A DNA stretch of 64,000 nt from Shewanella ulleungensis (GTDB lineage: Bacteria; Pseudomonadota; Gammaproteobacteria; Enterobacterales; Shewanellaceae): NCBI RefSeq assembly GCF_014648315.1, contig NZ_BMQW01000003.1, forward strand, positions 1 through 64,000, written 5' to 3'. The notes under the pieces were generated by a model. It saw only the letters and a list, made by a program, of their open reading frames with translations. It had not been told where the DNA came from and did no database searches. Every line of letters begins with the position of its first letter. Positions within the stretch are counted from its first letter, which is position 1. Shown here piece by piece: positions 9,300-20,729 of the stretch. The translations under genes were made by a program, and so were the position numbers.

Positions 9300-9953
9300 T
9301 TAGAATGGATGTTGGCTAAAAAATGTCATTTCAACTTGGGTATATGGATGCGTAATAATTAATGATTGTGCATGTAAATTGAGGCGTTTACTGGCTTGTA
9401 TGGTTTCTTTGTCGCCATAAAATTCATCACCTAATATAGGATGACCCAGAGCAAGCATGTGCACCCTCAACTGATGGGTGCGACCGGTATGAGGCTTAAG
9501 TTCCATTAAGGTTGAATTGCTGCGGTGTTCTAACACACTAAAATAAGTTAGTGCTGCTTTGCCCGAATCACTTAACATCTGAAAGGGTGGCGTGTCAGGG
9601 TTTGGGCCTAATGCAAAATTTACTTTACCTTGCTGTTCCAATACTTGTCCAAATACTTCGGCAATATACACTTTTTTAGCTTGGCGGTTCTGAAACTGGA
9701 TTTTTAAGTGAGACTCCGCTTTTTTGGTGCGAGCAAAAATCAAAATCCCTGAAGTATCACAATCTAAGCGGTGGATTAAAATCGCTTCTGGGTAACGTTG
9801 CTGTAAGCGAGTTATTGCTGTGTCATGAGTGTCTGGTGAGCGCCCAGGATTTGATAATAATCCCGAAGGTTTATTAATCACAATAATATCACGGTCTTTA
9901 TAACGGATGTCCAACCAAGGAATTGACGGTGGTCGATAAGTAAAGATGTGCAT
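9300..9953 (-). CDS. rluA: RNA pseudouridine synthase, RluA type
   Basis: A 217-residue pseudouridine synthase. The catalytic motif HRLDCDTSG places the essential aspartate at residue 64, the position known for E. coli RluA, and the total length matches RluA rather than the longer RluC/RluD, which carry an S4 domain. Other family blocks are VINKPSGLL, the arginine-bearing HTGRTHQLRVHM and LGHPILGDEFYG. The expected substrates, from the family, are U746 of 23S rRNA and U32 of several tRNAs. A TruC-like paralogue is the main alternative. Confidence 0.8.
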   Translation of the reverse strand: MHIFTYRPPSIPWLDIRYKDRDIIVINKPSGLLSNPGRSPDTHDTAITRLQQRYPEAILIHRLDCDTSGILIFARTKKAESHLKIQFQNRQAKKVYIAEVFGQVLEQQGKVNFALGPNPDTPPFQMLSDSGKAALTYFSVLEHRSNSTLMELKPHTGRTHQLRVHMLALGHPILGDEFYGDKETIQASKRLNLHAQSLIITHPYTQVEMTFFSQHPF

Positions 9954-10121
9954 GATGGAATTGTCTCTTTAATAAACTGAGTTATGCCTGAAGGTAACGC
10001 GCGCATACTAACAAAATTTGTTCAGTAACGAAAATAAGATAACGTTAACAGTGTCTATCAAGTGGGTATTTATGGAAAGGTGAAGATATGCTGACATTTA
10101 ATATCTTCAAGTTGAGATTAA

Positions 10122-10709
10122 CTACAAACTTGCAAACCACAAGCGCAGCGACATGCCCCAGTAGCTAGTAACGCCAGATGTGACAAAGCGAATTTGATTG
10201 TTGCTGTCGACAATATAAATGGCTGGTAGGGCCGTTGCTCCCCATTGCTGGCTATGGTGATTATTGGTTTGGTTGATGACAGCAAATTGGTAATCATTAT
10301 ACTGCATAAATGCATTTATTTCAGTATTTGAACCAGAGGCCACAGCAACAGAAATAACCTGATAATTTTGCTCTTTTGCCACGCTATTGACCATAGGCGA
10401 GGTAACTTTACACACTGTGCACCAGGTACCCCAAAAGTACACTAAGCTTGCTTTGTTGGTCTGCTGAGCGTGATTAAAAAATGATACCTCACTCTCGTTG
10501 TGTTGCTGACTATTGGCCAAGCTGTTATTGATCACAATATCATTAATAGGTGGGGCTGTACCCGTTAGCATGTCACGTTGAAGGTAACTTGCAACCGCAA
10601 ATAATAGTGCTGCTAGCATAGCTAAATCTCGTAAGGCCAGTAGCCAAAATCGCGATGAACGAACATTTACACCGATAGTGTTAATACAACGTGTAATCCA
10701 TATTGGCAT
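10122..10709 (-). CDS. Membrane-anchored thioredoxin-like protein (ScsD/TlpA type)
   Basis: A 195-residue protein with one N-terminal membrane segment (about 22-42) and a periplasmic thioredoxin fold. The redox site is WCTVC (Cys97, Cys100) in VYFWGTWCTVC, and the cis-proline is in ATALPAIYIVD. The architecture matches ScsD / TlpA-like protein-disulfide oxidoreductases, which reduce or oxidise envelope thiols. The usual Scs partners are not present nearby. The gene lies 19 bases downstream of acpH on the same strand and may be co-transcribed with it. The exact redox role is open. Confidence 0.85.
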   Translation of the reverse strand: MPIWITRCINTIGVNVRSSRFWLLALRDLAMLAALLFAVASYLQRDMLTGTAPPINDIVINNSLANSQQHNESEVSFFNHAQQTNKASLVYFWGTWCTVCKVTSPMVNSVAKEQNYQVISVAVASGSNTEINAFMQYNDYQFAVINQTNNHHSQQWGATALPAIYIVDSNNQIRFVTSGVTSYWGMSLRLWFASL

Positions 10710-10728
10710 ATTGAGGGCTTACTTCATT

Positions 10729-11325
10729 TTAAGGTAAATACTGGTTTGGGGTTTTACGACTGTATATTTTACTATAAGCCATTAACTGCGGGTAAAAGGT
10801 CCGAAATGCTATTTCAATTTCGACATACAGTTTATCTACATCACGTATCGCATGGTCAAATAATTCTGGTTTTGACAGCCTCTGGCTAACCCCTTTTATT
10901 GCTTGATTTAATCCTTGTTTCGTCTTGTAGCTACTCAACCAATCTTGTTGGATTATTTTAGGTGCGATAGCCTGTAAGGTTGCAGGTAATTGGGGCGTAG
11001 TATTAAGTTCTTGATAGGCTTTTTGGCAAAACACATCGAGTTCTTGATGATGATATTCTTCCCAATAAAAGGCTAAATAATGGTCAAATGCTAAATCGAT
11101 TAATATGGGCGCGACTCGGCGAGACGTTTTAGGGAATTGTTTCAATAAATCGATAATAATTTCATGACTATCAGTTACTTGGTCTATTTGACGATGCAAC
11201 CAAATTCCTTGCTGAAGATGTTGAGGGTGATCTTCAATTTTTCCTTTGGCGAAATCACCGCACAAATTAGCCACTAGATGGGTATCGCTTATGTCAGCTA
11301 AATGTAAGTGTGCTAAAAAGTTCAT
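10729..11325 (-). CDS. acpH: Acyl carrier protein phosphodiesterase
   Basis: A 198-residue enzyme that removes 4'-phosphopantetheine from holo-ACP. The start is set at the ATG giving MNFLAHLHLA, the conserved N-terminus of the family. The open frame extends 20 codons further upstream but that part is not family-like. Conserved His/Asp positions include NFLAHLHLAD, GDFAKG, LHRQIDQVTDSH and LIDLAFDHYLA, which resemble an HD-type metal site. Length agrees with E. coli AcpH (193). It probably starts a short operon with the thioredoxin-like gene. Confidence 0.88.
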   Translation of the reverse strand: MNFLAHLHLADISDTHLVANLCGDFAKGKIEDHPQHLQQGIWLHRQIDQVTDSHEIIIDLLKQFPKTSRRVAPILIDLAFDHYLAFYWEEYHHQELDVFCQKAYQELNTTPQLPATLQAIAPKIIQQDWLSSYKTKQGLNQAIKGVSQRLSKPELFDHAIRDVDKLYVEIEIAFRTFYPQLMAYSKIYSRKTPNQYLP

Positions 11326-11529
11326 ATTTTGTGCTTCTAATTTTATTATATTACAGTATGATACAAGCCGTTTGTAACAAAGCATTACAATAATGACTAG
11401 CTGCTTGGTTCAATCATAACGCTTTATACGCAAATGTCATTGAGTATTGTGAACTGTGTTGTTGTTACTGCTATAAATTAGTGTTAACTAATTGATTATA
11501 AAAATTAAGGCTTTATTTAGGGATCATGG

Positions 11530-11718
11530 ATGATGAAAAACTGGCTTAAAAAAATATTCGGCAGGCCGATAGCGGCTAAAACAAATAAAGTACAGATTGA
11601 TATGCGCTACGAAGTTCATTCTTTTAAGTCTGATAAAACGACTGAGCAGCCAATAACTGCAACTTTAGAACACAACAGTCCCAACTCTGCTACACCAATA
11701 CAAAAGCCGACAAAGTAA
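11530..11718 (+). CDS. Small hypothetical protein, 62 residues
   Basis: An unrecognised short protein with a basic, amphipathic start (MMKNWLKKIFGRP) and a hydrophilic Thr/Pro/Asn-rich remainder, ending TPIQKPTK. No signal peptide, membrane segment or known motif is seen. GGGA lies just upstream of the tandem ATG codons (11530, 11533). It stands alone, divergent from acpH and 68 bases ahead of queA. The basic N-terminus might touch the membrane, but no function is assigned. Confidence 0.5.
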   Translation: MMKNWLKKIFGRPIAAKTNKVQIDMRYEVHSFKSDKTTEQPITATLEHNSPNSATPIQKPTK

Positions 11719-11786
11719 TCAGTAAACTTGATCTTAACCTGCGCTCACAATAGACTAGCGGCCGTTTTTACTGTTGAGATATTACT

Positions 11787-12827
11787 ATGCGCGTTGCTGA
11801 CTTTTCTTTTGACCTTCCAGATGAGCTTATTGCTCGTTATCCGACTGCACAACGCAATGCGTCGCGTCTACTAACCCTCGACGGTATAGACGGACAGTTA
11901 GCGGATAAGCAGTTTACTGATTTACTTGAGTTAATTAATCCTGGCGACTTAATGGTGTTCAATAACACCCGAGTGATCCCTGCACGCTTATTTGGCCAAA
12001 AAGCCACAGGTGGCAAGCTTGAAATCTTAGTTGAACGCATGCTTGATGATAAGCGTATCCTTGCCCATGTACGTAGCTCCAAATCGCCAAAAGCAGATAC
12101 ATTAATTAATTTAGATTCAGGCTACCAAATGAAGATGCTTGCGCGTCATGAGGCATTATTTGAGCTTGAGTTATTAGGCGATAACACGATATTAGCCGTG
12201 CTTGAGCAAGTAGGCCATATGCCACTTCCGCCATATATTGACCGTCCAGATGAAGATGCGGACAAAGAGCGTTATCAAACTGTTTATAACCAAACTCCAG
12301 GTGCGGTAGCAGCACCAACAGCAGGTTTGCACTTTGATGATGCAATGTTAGCCGCGTTAAAAGATAAAGGTGTCAATGTTGCTTTTGTGACCTTGCATGT
12401 TGGCGCTGGGACATTTCAGCCTGTTCGTGTTGATAATATACTTGAACATAAAATGCATTCTGAATGGGCAAATGTACCGCAAGATGTTGTTGATCTTATC
12501 GCGCAAACTAAAGCTAATGGTCACCGAGTTGTTGCCGTTGGCACTACGTCAGTACGTTCTTTAGAAAGTGCTGCTCGCGCTTGTGGTGATGCGCCCCTTG
12601 AAACGTTTAGCGGCGATACCGATATCTTTATCTACCCAGGTTATCAGTTTAAGATTGTTGATGCGATGGTGACTAACTTTCACTTACCTGAGTCAACATT
12701 AATCATGTTGCTTAGTGCGTTTGCTGGTTACGATGAGGTCATGGCGGCATATCAACATGCTATAGCGCAAAAATATCGCTTTTTTAGTTATGGTGATGCC
12801 ATGTTTGTGACGAAAAAAGCCCCCTAA
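11787..12827 (+). CDS. queA: S-adenosylmethionine:tRNA ribosyltransferase-isomerase QueA
   Basis: A 346-residue cytoplasmic enzyme of queuosine synthesis. It moves the ribosyl group of SAM to preQ1 at wobble position 34 of GUN tRNAs, giving epoxyqueuosine. Family blocks visible are [25 protein letters not shown], the central [26 protein letters not shown] and [17 protein letters not shown]. Length is normal. It is followed by a terminator-like hairpin and then tgt, which catalyses the preceding step, so both belong to one pathway although they may be read as two transcripts. Confidence 0.97.
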   Translation: MRVADFSFDLPDELIARYPTAQRNASRLLTLDGIDGQLADKQFTDLLELINPGDLMVFNNTRVIPARLFGQKATGGKLEILVERMLDDKRILAHVRSSKSPKADTLINLDSGYQMKMLARHEALFELELLGDNTILAVLEQVGHMPLPPYIDRPDEDADKERYQTVYNQTPGAVAAPTAGLHFDDAMLAALKDKGVNVAFVTLHVGAGTFQPVRVDNILEHKMHSEWANVPQDVVDLIAQTKANGHRVVAVGTTSVRSLESAARACGDAPLETFSGDTDIFIYPGYQFKIVDAMVTNFHLPESTLIMLLSAFAGYDEVMAAYQHAIAQKYRFFSYGDAMFVTKKAP

Positions 12828-12860
12828 TCCCTGAAATTGATTTACAATACACGCCAATAA

Positions 12861-12884
12861 ACGCCCGCTAATAGTGGGCGTTTT
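12861..12884 (+). terminator. Terminator or attenuator between queA and tgt
   Basis: ACGCCCGC and GTGGGCGT pair around a short loop, followed by TTTTG. The T run is short, so termination may be partial and allow read-through into tgt. Confidence 0.65.
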
Positions 12885-12977
12885 GATGTTTTAATGTGTT
12901 CTTAACCTTGAAGCATTAAAATTCGCCCTCATTACTATAGAAACTAAACAAGTCAGACTGTTTATCTGGCAAGGTGA

Positions 12978-14105
<1,128 letters not shown>

Positions 14106-14130
14106 TTTTAGCTAATAAGAAGAGAGAACT

Positions 14131-14463
14131 ATGTTAATTTCAAATGCTTATGCAAGCCCAATGGGTGGCGCTGCCGGTGGCGAAACCATGCAGTTAATTT
14201 TTATGCTTGTGATGTTCGGGTTGATTTTCTACTTCATGATTTTCCGTCCACAGTCAAAGCGCGTTAAAGAACACAAAAACCTGATGGCATCGATTTCAAA
14301 AGGTGATGAAGTGTTAACTAGCGGTGGTATTTTAGGCAAAGTAACTAAAATCAGCGAAGAAAGTGATTACGTGTTATTAGCCATTAACGATAACAACCAA
14401 ATTACGATTAAAAAGGATTACATCGCAGCGGTATTGCCTAAAGGTTCTATCCAGTCGTTATAA
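14131..14463 (+). CDS. yajC: Preprotein translocase accessory subunit YajC
   Basis: A 110-residue inner-membrane protein with one N-terminal membrane segment (about 20-40) ending in the family signature [12 protein letters not shown], then a small cytoplasmic domain containing [14 protein letters not shown]. YajC binds SecDF and stabilises it. It lies 25 bases after tgt and 17 bases before secD, consistent with one operon. Confidence 0.96.
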   Translation: MLISNAYASPMGGAAGGETMQLIFMLVMFGLIFYFMIFRPQSKRVKEHKNLMASISKGDEVLTSGGILGKVTKISEESDYVLLAINDNNQITIKKDYIAAVLPKGSIQSL

Positions 14464-14480
14464 GCCAAGAGGGCTATGGT

Positions 14481-16331
14481 GTGTTAAATAAATACCCAAT
14501 GTGGAAAAACATCATGGTGGTGCTTATCATCGCCATTGGTGGTTTTTATGCCATACCGAATTTGTTTGGTGAAGACCATGCTGTTCAGGTAGTGGCAACT
14601 CGTGGTGCGGAAGTTACTGCGTCAACTCAAGCTAACGTTGTACAAATGTTAGAAGGTAAAGGCATTGCGATTAAGCGTGCTGAACTTGAAAACGGACAAT
14701 TATTAGTTCGAGTACAGAACTCTGAGCAACAGTTAGTGGCTAAAGAGGCCATTGCTGAGCAACTTGGACAGAAATATACCGTTGCACTGAACTTAGCGCC
14801 GGCAACCCCTGAATGGCTTGAAGCTGTTGGTGGGTCACCAATGAAGTTAGGTTTGGATTTACGTGGTGGTGTTCACTTCTTAATGGAAGTGGATATGGGC
14901 GAAGCGATCCGCAAAATGGAAGAGGCCAAAGTAGCTGATTTCCGTAGCCAGCTACGTGAAGAAAAAATCCGCTATGCAGGTGTTCGCAAAACCCCTAAAG
15001 GAATTGCGATTAAGTTTCGTGATGCTGACACGGTTAGCCAAGCTGAGAATTATTTAAAAACTCGCAGCAACGACATGATCTATACCGATGCAAGCACTGA
15101 TAAAGAGTTTGTATTACTGGCAACGATGAGTGATGTATACCTTAAGCAAATTAAGGAAGAAGCTTTACAGCAAAACATCACAACGATTCGTAACCGTGTT
15201 AACGAGTTAGGTGTTGCTGAACCTGTAGTGCAACGTCAAGGCGCAGAGCGTATTATTGTTGAACTACCGGGTGTACAAGATACCGCTCGTGCAAAAGAGA
15301 TCTTAGGTGCAACTGCATCGATTGAGTTTCGTATGGTTGACGACAAAGCAGACGTCAGTGCTGCGGCCAGTGGCCGTGTACCTGCTGGAGCTGAAGTTTA
15401 TCAACGTCGTGAAGGTGGCATTGCCGTTCTGAAAAAAGAAGTGATGTTAACTGGTGATCATATCACTGGTGCACAGCCTACTTTTGACGAATACAGTCGA
15501 CCTCAGGTAGCGATTAATCTTGACGCAAAAGGCGGCACGATTTTCTCGAACGTAACCAAAGACAATATCGGTAAACCAATGGCAACATTGTTTATTGAAT
15601 ACAAAGACAGCGGCCTTCGTAACCCTGATGGCACCGTTAAAATGACCAAGATTGAAGAGGTTATTTCGGTTGCGACCATTCAAGCTCGTTTAGGCCGTAA
15701 TTTTGTGATCACAGGCCTTGAGCACAGTGAAGCACAAAGTCTAGCGTTACTATTACGAGCCGGTGCACTTATTGCGCCAGTAACAATCGTAGAAGAACGC
15801 ACTATTGGTCCAAGCCTTGGTGCTGAAAACATCGAAAACGGTGTACAAGCCATGGTATGGGGCATGGTTGTTGTGCTGGTATTCATGATGGTTTACTACC
15901 GTGCATTTGGCTTTATCGCCAACCTTGCATTGATGGCTAACTTAATCATGGTTGTGGGCGTTATGTCGATGATCCCAGGTGCGGTATTAACACTGCCAGG
16001 TATTGCCGGTATGGTGCTAACTGTTGGTATGGCGGTTGACGGAAACGTGCTTATTTTTGAACGTATCCGAGAAGAAATTCTAGGCGGTCGTAGCGTACAA
16101 CAAGCCATTCATGAAGGTTACGGTAATGCGTTCTCGACGATTGCCGATGCAAACATCACTACCTTTATGACAGCACTTATTTTGTTTGCTGTGGGTACCG
16201 GAGCGGTGAAAGGCTTTGCTGTTACCTTAATGATAGGTATCGCGACTTCGATGTTTACAGCCATTGTTGGCACACGCTCAATCGTGAATGCGATTTGGGG
16301 TGGTAAGCGCGTTAAGTCATTATCTATCTAA
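14481..16331 (+). CDS. secD: Protein translocase subunit SecD
   Basis: A 616-residue subunit of the SecDF complex, which uses proton motive force to pull secreted proteins through SecYEG. It has one N-terminal membrane segment, a large periplasmic domain with the [16 protein letters not shown] block, and five C-terminal segments carrying [17 protein letters not shown], the RND-like proton-relay region with the key aspartate. The start is GTG at 14481, with AAGAGGG seven bases upstream. Length matches the family (about 615). Confidence 0.97.
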   Translation: MLNKYPMWKNIMVVLIIAIGGFYAIPNLFGEDHAVQVVATRGAEVTASTQANVVQMLEGKGIAIKRAELENGQLLVRVQNSEQQLVAKEAIAEQLGQKYTVALNLAPATPEWLEAVGGSPMKLGLDLRGGVHFLMEVDMGEAIRKMEEAKVADFRSQLREEKIRYAGVRKTPKGIAIKFRDADTVSQAENYLKTRSNDMIYTDASTDKEFVLLATMSDVYLKQIKEEALQQNITTIRNRVNELGVAEPVVQRQGAERIIVELPGVQDTARAKEILGATASIEFRMVDDKADVSAAASGRVPAGAEVYQRREGGIAVLKKEVMLTGDHITGAQPTFDEYSRPQVAINLDAKGGTIFSNVTKDNIGKPMATLFIEYKDSGLRNPDGTVKMTKIEEVISVATIQARLGRNFVITGLEHSEAQSLALLLRAGALIAPVTIVEERTIGPSLGAENIENGVQAMVWGMVVVLVFMMVYYRAFGFIANLALMANLIMVVGVMSMIPGAVLTLPGIAGMVLTVGMAVDGNVLIFERIREEILGGRSVQQAIHEGYGNAFSTIADANITTFMTALILFAVGTGAVKGFAVTLMIGIATSMFTAIVGTRSIVNAIWGGKRVKSLSI

Positions 16332-16345
16332 AGGAGAAGTTGAAT

Positions 16346-17293
16346 ATGTTTCAGATATTTTCAGTAAAAAACACAGTCGACTTTCTTCGTCATGCATTTC
16401 CTATCAGTGTCATGTCGTTTATCTTGGTGATTGCTTCTTTTGTATCGTTAGGCGTGCAAGGCATTAACTGGGGTTTAGATTTCACCGGCGGTACCGTTGT
16501 TGAGATGGAGTTTTCAGAACCTGTTGACTTAAATGCGTTGCGTGCAACCATGACAACAGACGATGCTGAAGGTGCAGTGGTACAGAACTTTGGTTCTAGC
16601 CGTGACGTTTTAGTTCGTTTACCTGTAAGAAGCGAACTGAAAAGTGATGCTCAGGTTGCAGCAGTATTAACTGCAGCTCAATCAATTGATGCTGGTGTGG
16701 TGCAAAAACGTGTTGAATTTGTCGGCCCACAAGTCGGTAAAGAGTTAGCAGAGCAGGGTGGCCTCGCAGTTATTGTTGCCTTAATCTGTATTCTTATTTA
16801 CGTTTCATTTCGTTTTGAATGGCGCTTAGCCGCTGGCTCTGTTGCGGCACTTGCTCACGACGTGATTGTGACTTTAGGGGTGTTCTCTGTATTACAACTG
16901 GAGTTTGACTTAACGGTATTAGCCGGTTTGTTAACGGTTGTCGGTTACTCACTTAACGATACCATCGTAGTGTATGACCGTATTCGTGAAAACTTCTTAA
17001 AAATGCGTAAAGGCACACCTGAAGAGATTGTGAATACCTCTATTACTCAAACCATGAGTCGTACTGTTATTACTACCGGTACGACCTTGATTACGGTCAT
17101 TGCGTTATTCCTTAAAGGTGGCACCATGATCCACGGCTTTGCGACTGCATTGCTATTGGGTATTTTTGTGGGTACGTACTCATCGATTTATGTGGCAAGT
17201 TATCTCGCCATTAAACTGGGTATTAACCGCGAACACATGCTACCTGTAGAGATTGAGAAAGAGGGCGCTGATCAGCCTTCTATGATGCCGTAA
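16346..17293 (+). CDS. secF: Protein translocase subunit SecF
   Basis: A 315-residue partner of SecD with six membrane segments. The periplasmic loop begins GLDFTGGTVVEMEF, and the fourth-segment region SLNDTIVVYDRIREN is the SecF counterpart of the proton-relay motif. The ATG at 16346 is chosen because AGGAG (16332-16336) lies nine bases upstream; an in-frame TTG at 16340 would be too close. It follows secD after 14 bases and ends the operon before a strong terminator. Confidence 0.96.
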   Translation: MFQIFSVKNTVDFLRHAFPISVMSFILVIASFVSLGVQGINWGLDFTGGTVVEMEFSEPVDLNALRATMTTDDAEGAVVQNFGSSRDVLVRLPVRSELKSDAQVAAVLTAAQSIDAGVVQKRVEFVGPQVGKELAEQGGLAVIVALICILIYVSFRFEWRLAAGSVAALAHDVIVTLGVFSVLQLEFDLTVLAGLLTVVGYSLNDTIVVYDRIRENFLKMRKGTPEEIVNTSITQTMSRTVITTGTTLITVIALFLKGGTMIHGFATALLLGIFVGTYSSIYVASYLAIKLGINREHMLPVEIEKEGADQPSMMP

Positions 17294-17320
17294 CACGTAT
17301 TATTACAGCTCAATTGCCAA

Positions 17321-17354
17321 CAATAAACCCCAGCTTGCTGGGGTTTATTGTTTT
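17321..17354 (+). terminator. Terminator of the tgt-yajC-secDF operon
   Basis: CAATAAACCCCAGC and GCTGGGGTTTATTG form a 14-base perfect stem closed by a tiny loop and followed by TTTTA. It starts 28 bases after the secF stop. Confidence 0.9.
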
Positions 17355-17453
17355 ATAGTTATCTAATTTTGAAGGTGTTTTAATACAAGCTTTTATGCAC
17401 TTATTTGTTTCATTGGCGTTATAAATAAGACGTTATTTTGTAGGTATGAAGCA

Positions 17454-17711
17454 TTAGGCTGGTTTTTGCTGATCATTGCTGTTTAATGATTGCTTGTGAA
17501 GGTGTTGTTTACAGGCTGTAAGCAGAGTTTGATACCAACTAGAATCAGTTTCAATGACTAACGCTTCCCAGCCATCGGTACTCAAAATCTCTATCATAAT
17601 TAACCTTAGCGAGTTCTCATGGTCTGCTGTGACTCTGAATGTCCCTGCCGTAGTGTTTAATCGGCTAATGTTAATCAGACTTGGTTTACTATTAGCTTTT
17701 TGAGTATTCAT
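17454..17711 (-). CDS. Small hypothetical protein, 85 residues
   Basis: An unrecognised protein with the ATG at 17711. The middle (FRVTADHENSLRLIMIEIL and GWEALVIETDSSWYQTLLTAC) looks like a compact alpha/beta fold. The ends are polar. No signal or membrane segment is seen. It lies 60 bases behind the GGDEF/EAL gene on the same strand and could be its operon partner. Being a real gene is likely but not certain: the frame is moderate in length and no opposing gene explains it. Confidence 0.5.
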   Translation of the reverse strand: MNTQKANSKPSLINISRLNTTAGTFRVTADHENSLRLIMIEILSTDGWEALVIETDSSWYQTLLTACKQHLHKQSLNSNDQQKPA

Positions 17712-17771
17712 GTTTATAACCGACTATTGTCCTTCTATAACGACTTAATACTGCTGATATTCATACTACTT

Positions 17772-19712
17772 CTAACTGGCCTTTATTTGCACGATAGGAG
17801 CCTTGGTTGTTTGTGGCGCGTATACACCAGTGCCCGTCATGGCAATATGATTGAAGTTTTGGCTAATCATTTTACTGCCAACATCTTTGGACGTTTCAGG
17901 ACGGCTGATTAAATACCCTTGAATGCAATCAATGCCGAGTTTTTTGACTAACTCAAACTGTGGTGCTGTTTCAACACCTTCAGCAACGATTTTTAAATCA
18001 AGGGTTTTCCCTAAGCCACTAATCGAATTTAAAATCTTTTCATATTTGGGGTTAATATTTGCTTGGTCAATAAACAACTTATCAATTTTAATGACATCAA
18101 CGGGTAAATTAGCCAGGGTGGATAACGAGCTGAACCCAGTACCAAAGTCGTCAATAGCGATTAATACTCCTGCTTGACGCAGTTTTTCTAAATCCGATAT
18201 CACATTTTCAGAAGCATCTATAAAGCACGACTCGGTGATTTCAAGTAATAATGCTTTTGGCGGTAATCCAACTTTGTTAATGGTTTCCATAACCCAATCA
18301 TGAAGCGGGATATGTGCTAGTTGTACCCCAGAAATATTGACCGATATTCTTACCTTATTCATACCTGCATTATACCAAGCCGCCATTTGGCGACAGGCTT
18401 CAATCAATATCCAATTACCCAACTCTAAAATTAAGTTAGAGTCTTCTGCTATGGGGATAAATTCAGTAGGTGAAATAGAACCTTCAGTTGGGTGGTGCCA
18501 GCGTACCAGACATTCAAAATAATCGATGCTGAAATCGTTTACATTCACAATGGGTTGAAAAGATAAACTAAAATTTTGACTCGCCATAGCAAGACGCATT
18601 TCTTCAAGTAAATAGTGATAACGACGCATTTTATTGCCCATTTCTGGCGAATAAACACGATAAATGCCTCGACCATCTGTTTTGGCTCTATACATTGCAA
18701 CATCGGCCATTTGTAATAGAGTATTGGGGTTTGCTGCACTGTCGGGATAAACCGCAATCCCAATACTAGCGCCAATTTTAATTAATTTATTACCTAATAC
18801 AAAATCGCCTTCTATCTCTTGTAATACATTTTGAGCCACTTCTATTACGAGATTTTCATCATGTAAGTCTTCAATGAAAATGGAAAACTCATCACCACCT
18901 AATCTCGATAAACTTAACTCCAAGCCTAATGTTGGTGCAAAATGACTGAGCTTGCGGTTACGTACAACCGTCGCAAGTCGCTGGGCGACCTGAATTAATA
19001 CTTCATCACCAAAACTGTGGCCGAATGAGTCATTCACTTGTTTAAAACCATCGAGGTCGATAAACAATAATGCCTGCTTTTTCTTTAACGCTTGGGCTTG
19101 TTCAAGTTGAGTTTGCAGGTGTTGTAAATATGCATGGCGGTCAATGAGCCCGGTCAGTTTATCTTGATGTTGGCTAATGATATTTTTGTGCTGCTGTGCG
19201 TGGATTTGTTTATTGAGCTCAATCAGAGCTAAACTCAATTTAGAGATAGTATTTTGTTGCTCAACCTTAGGCGGTGTAATATTAAAGGCTGCCAGTAACT
19301 TGTTTGTTTCGTTGTTTACCACCTCTAACGACTTATCAAGTTTTCTCTTTTGTCGGCGAGTAATGTAAAACGGAATACCGATGGCAAAGAAACCTAAAAG
19401 CAATAAAGGCAAGTTACTGAATAGCATAATATTATTGAATGCATCATTAAGGCTAATTACTTTTATTTCATTATCAACTTTGGATAATACTACATAGTTT
19501 TTTTTGTCATCAGACACAATGTTATAGTTCAATAAGATGCTTGCCCAATGATTACTTACAGGGGCCACATTACGCTGATCAAATTGTTGCAAATTGACGT
19601 TGTTATTATCGCGATTAAAGGCTTGAAGACTTTGATTGAGTGTGATTATAACTAAAAGAGATAACCCGATTAATAAACTTAATGATAACAAGATTATTTT
19701 GGTTGTCCGCAT
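17772..19712 (-). CDS. Membrane GGDEF-EAL protein (cyclic di-GMP turnover)
   Basis: A 646-residue protein. Membrane segments at about 5-26 and 98-116 enclose a short periplasmic loop of some 70 residues; a coiled stretch leads to a diguanylate cyclase domain with intact RLGGDEF (near 275). The EAL phosphodiesterase domain begins near 395. Its signature reads ECL rather than EAL (YFECLVRWHHP), but the metal and substrate residues look present: ITESCF, AIDDFGTGFSSL, IKIDKLF, VAEGVET and QGYLISRP. Either activity is therefore possible. The periplasmic part resembles no sensor I can name. A small unknown gene follows. Confidence 0.9.
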   Translation of the reverse strand: MRTTKIILLSLSLLIGLSLLVIITLNQSLQAFNRDNNNVNLQQFDQRNVAPVSNHWASILLNYNIVSDDKKNYVVLSKVDNEIKVISLNDAFNNIMLFSNLPLLLLGFFAIGIPFYITRRQKRKLDKSLEVVNNETNKLLAAFNITPPKVEQQNTISKLSLALIELNKQIHAQQHKNIISQHQDKLTGLIDRHAYLQHLQTQLEQAQALKKKQALLFIDLDGFKQVNDSFGHSFGDEVLIQVAQRLATVVRNRKLSHFAPTLGLELSLSRLGGDEFSIFIEDLHDENLVIEVAQNVLQEIEGDFVLGNKLIKIGASIGIAVYPDSAANPNTLLQMADVAMYRAKTDGRGIYRVYSPEMGNKMRRYHYLLEEMRLAMASQNFSLSFQPIVNVNDFSIDYFECLVRWHHPTEGSISPTEFIPIAEDSNLILELGNWILIEACRQMAAWYNAGMNKVRISVNISGVQLAHIPLHDWVMETINKVGLPPKALLLEITESCFIDASENVISDLEKLRQAGVLIAIDDFGTGFSSLSTLANLPVDVIKIDKLFIDQANINPKYEKILNSISGLGKTLDLKIVAEGVETAPQFELVKKLGIDCIQGYLISRPETSKDVGSKMISQNFNHIAMTGTGVYAPQTTKAPIVQIKAS

Positions 19713-20166
19713 TAGTTTGGGCTCTTAAATAGTTAGTTGTAGAATTTGGCACGGTTGTTTATATGGAAACAAATACCGTTTGTGATTAATTTACGAGTGT
19801 AGAGTAAATTTTGTCATTTAACAATTGAGTTTGTATATGTTTTGTTGATTATGTAATGAAGTTGGCATTAACATAACGCTTTTTTATTTATATATTCTAA
19901 CAATCACTTAGCAGCAAATCTGAGCTGCAAGTGAGTGCAGGCTTTGCACTAAAGTTCAAATCAAAGCCCAGCTAAAAACAAAGGAACTCAATAGTATATT
20001 GAAGGCATTATTTATAATTAAATATCCCCCTTAGCAAAGAAGTAGGGTAATACTTTTTACTGACTAAAAGTTGTTAATTTAGCGATTGAAATTCAAAAAA
20101 ATCTATTTGGCGTTAACTAATTAGTCTTTAAATGATGGCTAATTCAAGTAATTGATCAATTAACCA
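19713..20166. other. Intergenic stretch upstream of the GGDEF-EAL gene
   Basis: 454 AT-rich bases. The part next to 19712 presumably holds the promoter of the GGDEF-EAL gene; the part next to 20167 is the 3' flank of the DUF3224 gene. A small inverted repeat AGTGCA/TGCACT lies near 19935-19951. No gene, RNA or mobile element is seen. Confidence 0.5.
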
Positions 20167-20568
20167 TTAAGCTATGTTAAGCGTAATTACATATTCAGCT
20201 TGGCCATTCTCAGTTGAAGTAAACTCGCCTTGTCCAATATATTCCGTTAGATTTTCTGTTCCGGACCCGGCAATAATATGAAATTCACTTTGAGCCACAC
20301 CCGTGACAAATGTGCCGTTATGTTGAAATATGATACGGCCTGTAATTTCAGGTGTCGTAATATTAAGCTCTTCTAAGCCTGTAAATACAGCAGTAGTATC
20401 TTGTTGGTATGACATCACATAACGAATATCCGCTGATCCGGTGATGTCTCCTGAATAAGTTTGTTTTATATTTGCAATCGTTTGCTTGGTGCCATCTTCA
20501 TGCTCTGCATATGCGGTTTCATCCCATTGGGTAATTTGAAAAACGCCTTTTAAGACAACCTTGGTCAT
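20167..20568 (-). CDS. DUF3224 family protein
   Basis: A 133-residue soluble protein whose sequence follows the DUF3224 pattern: FQITQWDET, GDITGSADIRYVMSY, FTGLEELN, GRIIFQHNGTF and a closing GQGEFTSTENGQAEYVI. The family is predicted to form an allene-oxide-cyclase-like beta barrel and has no established role. The gene is monocistronic, with the ATG at 20568 and a GGACTC stretch just upstream. Confidence 0.8.
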   Translation of the reverse strand: MTKVVLKGVFQITQWDETAYAEHEDGTKQTIANIKQTYSGDITGSADIRYVMSYQQDTTAVFTGLEELNITTPEITGRIIFQHNGTFVTGVAQSEFHIIAGSGTENLTEYIGQGEFTSTENGQAEYVITLNIA

Positions 20569-20729
20569 GTTGAGTCCTTTTGATTACGAGCTTTGTTCAT
20601 GGTATCGATAAACTTAAGGTAATCATTGTTTAATAGAAATGTCCAATTTATAAACAGTACTCGACAGATTTTGGTTGAGGAAGTAGGATGAAACAAATTT
20701 GCCAGCAGAGCAATGCAGTAGGATAACGC

